Assembly (NCBI GenBank): GCA_022561415.1
Contig: JADFRH010000020.1
Span: 1-9,100 of the forward strand
Origin: Planctomycetota bacterium
GTDB lineage: Bacteria > Planctomycetota > Phycisphaerae > UBA1845
Length of the DNA: 9,100 nucleotides
Reading direction: 5' to 3'
Below, in pieces: positions 7,172-9,100 of this stretch. The position numbers and the translations under genes were made by a program. The notes under the pieces were generated by a model. It was not told where the DNA came from. It saw nothing but the letters and a program-made list of their open reading frames with translations, and searched no databases. Numbering within the stretch: position 1 is the first letter of the stretch; each line of letters starts with the position of its first letter.

Positions 7172-8050
7172 TTAGGTGGCGAGCGTGGCTTCGGCCTCTG
7201 CGACCGCGTCGGGCATCGAGGCCCGAATCTCCTCGAGCTGCATCTCGGTGACACCGAGCGTCTCGAGCATGTACGACTCGATCGTTCCGCCGTCCGCGGA
7301 TAGATAGAAGCCGATCTTCTCCTGGCAGCAGAGAATGTCTGCAACCTGCACGAGCGTCGCCATGTTCCGCAAGTCGACGCTGAGGGCGTCCGGGTTGTGA
7401 TGGAAGCCGACGGCGGCCCGAAGATGGCGCGGGAATTTCCATTTCGTCGTAAGTCCGACGCCGAACGCCTGGTGATCCGCCCCGATGATCTGCCGTTCGC
7501 ACTCCAGGAAGTCCTGCCCGGTCTCGGTGCATCGGTCGATCACTTCGGCGAATTGGTCGGGGAACGATTGCCGTTCGACCAGCATTCCGATGTCGTGGAT
7601 GAGTCCGGTCACGAAGATCTCATCCGTCATGTTCGGGTGGGGCGATATCTTGGCGAGACTCCTCGCCGCCACGGCCACACCCACACTGTGACGCCACAGG
7701 TCCGACGCGCGAAAGCTCTTGGATATCTTCTTGCCCTTGAACAGTCTGGCAATCGATGCGGCGATCGCGATGTTCTTTACCGCGGAGAGTCCGAGGAGGA
7801 TGATGGCGCGATCGACGCTGGCGACCTGCCCCGGCAGTCCGTAAAACGCCGAGTTGACCACCTTGAGAATCTTGACGGACAGCGTCGGGTCGTTCTTGAT
7901 CACGTCGTGGAGATCGCGCGCCGTGCTCTTGTGGTCCTCGACGATCTCGATGATCCTGATCGTCACCTCCGGCAGCGTGGCGAGATCACCGATTGTGTCC
8001 AGCGCCTTGTCAACGACCAACCTGGCGTTTTCGGCGGTATCAACGGCCAT
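7172..8050 (-). CDS. HDOD-domain signalling/regulatory protein
   Basis: 292 residues from an ATG at 8050 to a TAA at 7174-7172. A weak GAGAGA lies 5 bases before the start. The protein is essentially one HDOD domain: TIGDLATLPEV at 19-29, the signature NDPTLSVKILKVVNSAFYG at 53-71, LLGLSAVKNI at 85-94, then an HD-type helical core. HDOD proteins are usually non-catalytic relatives of HD-GYP phosphodiesterases that relay signals in motility, stress or cell-cycle control. Unusually many metal-ligand positions seem to be kept here: H121, H152-D153 (GLIHDIGML), H193, H217-H218 and D238. No GYP motif, receiver domain or membrane segment is seen, so it is cytoplasmic. It lies 152 bases downstream of the epimerase gene on the same strand and converges with the giant gene across 92 bases. 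The target pathway is unknown. Confidence 0.88.
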   Translation of the reverse strand: MAVDTAENARLVVDKALDTIGDLATLPEVTIRIIEIVEDHKSTARDLHDVIKNDPTLSVKILKVVNSAFYGLPGQVASVDRAIILLGLSAVKNIAIAASIARLFKGKKISKSFRASDLWRHSVGVAVAARSLAKISPHPNMTDEIFVTGLIHDIGMLVERQSFPDQFAEVIDRCTETGQDFLECERQIIGADHQAFGVGLTTKWKFPRHLRAAVGFHHNPDALSVDLRNMATLVQVADILCCQEKIGFYLSADGGTIESYMLETLGVTEMQLEEIRASMPDAVAEAEATLAT

Positions 8051-8078
8051 AAGTATCTCTCGGCTAGTGATTCTGGAA

Positions 8079-8091
8079 CGCGGTCACCGCG
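8079..8091. promoter_or_regulatory. 13-base perfect inverted repeat upstream of the HDOD gene
   Basis: CGCGGT-C-ACCGCG is a perfect palindrome with a one-base centre, 28 bases before the HDOD start codon. It could be an operator or a small stem in the leader. In GC-rich DNA such a short palindrome may be chance. I could not find a convincing -35/-10 pair for the HDOD gene in 8051-8202. Confidence 0.25.
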
Positions 8092-8202
8092 CACCATCGC
8101 ATCGGCTCATGCGTCTATCGTCAGGCCGTGCGCGGGGGATTAGCGCGGTACAAGCGGCAGAGGTTCCCCAAAGGAGACGCGTTTCCGGACTTGCAGTTCG
8201 CT

Positions 8203-9100
8203 CTAGTAGGTGTTGCACTTGTGAATCAGAGCGTTCGTAATCCGCGTGGACGCCAGTATTCTCGCTATTCTCGGCCCTGCACGACCCTCACCGTATACCG
8301 TCGCGTTTCCCATTATCGGGCGTTTTCGCAGTGCCTCAGCCAGGGCGTCGCGGATCGAGGAGAACGACTCTCCTGCGTCGATCACGCACCGACCGCTTCG
8401 CTGGCGACCCTCCTGGCGAGGGCCGACATTGACACAAGGCGTTCCTGCCGTGGCCGCTTCGATGATCCCGCTCGAGGAGTTTCCGACCAGGACTTCCGCA
8501 TCGATCAGGCAGCGCAGGTATTGGTCGCGGGGCAGGTGTTTCTCGACGCGGACGATTCCGCTGGGACTGCATCGTCGGTGGGCGTTGATCGCCTCGATGA
8601 TTCCGCTGTGGCCGCGATCGCTGTTGGGGTAGAGGATTGTATGCGGGCGTCTTGTGTGCTTGACAGCGCGGATCAGCGCATTCATCACCCGTTTCTCGTC
8701 GACCGCCGATCGGCCGCAGGGATGCTGCTGGATCAGCAGACGCCCCGATGCGCCGCGTGTGTTGCTCGACCGGCGGACAAGTTCCGTCAGCCCATCCAAA
8801 CCGGGCGCACCGACGAAGTGTACGTGCGCTTGGCGTTCTCCCATGCGCACGATGCGCCGGCGCGCCTGTTGCGTCGCGGCGAAGTGGATGTGGGCGAGCT
8901 TGGTGATCGCGTGGCGAAGCCCCTCGTCGAAATCGCCCGGGGCCAGGTCTCCGCCGTGGATGTGCGCCAACACGCGCCCCGTTGTTACGCACGCCAGCGC
9001 GCCGGCCATCGCTTCGATCCGGTCGCCCAGAACCACCGCGATATCCGTCCGCGCTTGTTCGAGAAACCTCGCGATTCCCGACACGCCGCGTGCCAGTCCC
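8203..9100 (-). CDS. NeuC/LegG-type UDP-N-acetylglucosamine 2-epimerase (hydrolysing), N-terminus off-window
   Basis: The frame runs from the right edge to a TAG at 8205-8203 (298 residues). A GTG at 9084 is not the start: codons before it are open (GLARG) and family members have roughly 75-90 more N-terminal residues. Hydrolysing 2-epimerases of this group convert a UDP- or GDP-linked GlcNAc derivative to a free ManNAc-type sugar, the first committed step to sialic, legionaminic or related nonulosonic acids, in the cytoplasm. Visible motifs, numbered from the 9084 GTG: VLGDRIE (18-24), HIHGGD (41-46), RHAITKLAHIHF (57-68), VGAPGLD (91-97), HPCG (121-124), YPNSDRGHSGII (152-163) and the nucleotide-binding GNSSSGIIEA (201-210), then a normal C-terminus. 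The usual HIHGGE reads HIHGGD. Which sugar is used cannot be told from this fragment. The HDOD gene follows on the same strand. Confidence 0.85.
   Translation of the reverse strand, partial: GLARGVSGIARFLEQARTDIAVVLGDRIEAMAGALACVTTGRVLAHIHGGDLAPGDFDEGLRHAITKLAHIHFAATQQARRRIVRMGERQAHVHFVGAPGLDGLTELVRRSSNTRGASGRLLIQQHPCGRSAVDEKRVMNALIRAVKHTRRPHTILYPNSDRGHSGIIEAINAHRRCSPSGIVRVEKHLPRDQYLRCLIDAEVLVGNSSSGIIEAATAGTPCVNVGPRQEGRQRSGRCVIDAGESFSSIRDALAEALRKRPIMGNATVYGEGRAGPRIARILASTRITNALIHKCNTY

Noticed and set aside
7397..8143. 248-codon + strand open frame opposite the HDOD gene
   Set aside because: The minus strand encodes a clear HDOD domain with intact motifs; the + frame is rich in Arg, Asp and Gly without a family signature.
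8203..9084. GTG at 9084 as the real start of the epimerase
   Set aside because: The frame stays open to the window edge and the family's N-terminal Rossmann strands are missing, so the gene continues outside.

Overview
This GC-rich window looks like a piece of a planctomycete genome, most likely Phycisphaerae-like. That placement is inferred from protein style, not from a marker gene. The clues are a GspK-like pseudopilin protein ending in a 'DWVTVRSHVF' block, a secreted protein built from 'GACC...GDGT.C' cysteine repeats, and a C-terminal dockerin-like tail. I recall these as common in that phylum. I see no rRNA, tRNA, CRISPR array, insertion sequence or integrase.

Layout from left to right. 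Bases 1-2109 (+) hold the 3' part of a large protein. It has a calcium-loop-like Asp/Gly stretch, a lamin-tail-like beta segment and a GspK-like C-terminal half, and its true start probably lies left of the window. Bases 2110-2453 form a 344-base gap with a good sigma70-type promoter (TTGGAA, 18-base spacer, TATAAT) facing the next gene. Bases 2454-7079 (+) encode a 1541-residue exported protein. In order it has a signal peptide, a beta-rich N-terminal domain, 27 tandem repeats of about 41 residues with exactly six cysteines each (162 repeat cysteines), a bacterial-Ig-like segment and a degenerate dockerin-like pair. Two minus-strand genes follow, converging on the giant gene: an HDOD-domain regulator (7172-8050) and, upstream of it, a NeuC/LegG-type hydrolysing UDP-GlcNAc-family 2-epimerase (8203 to the right edge, N-terminus missing).

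How they fit together (inference): the left half concerns the cell exterior, with a pseudopilin-like secretion or pilus component and a giant disulfide-rich secreted protein. The right half is a surface-sugar (sialic or legionaminic acid type) gene followed by a signalling protein. The two halves converge and need not be functionally linked. The most unusual object is the 27-unit cysteine array. All 27 units keep six cysteines, one unit has moved a cysteine to a new position while keeping the total, and the last six units look like a duplication of a three-unit block with a 360-base offset.
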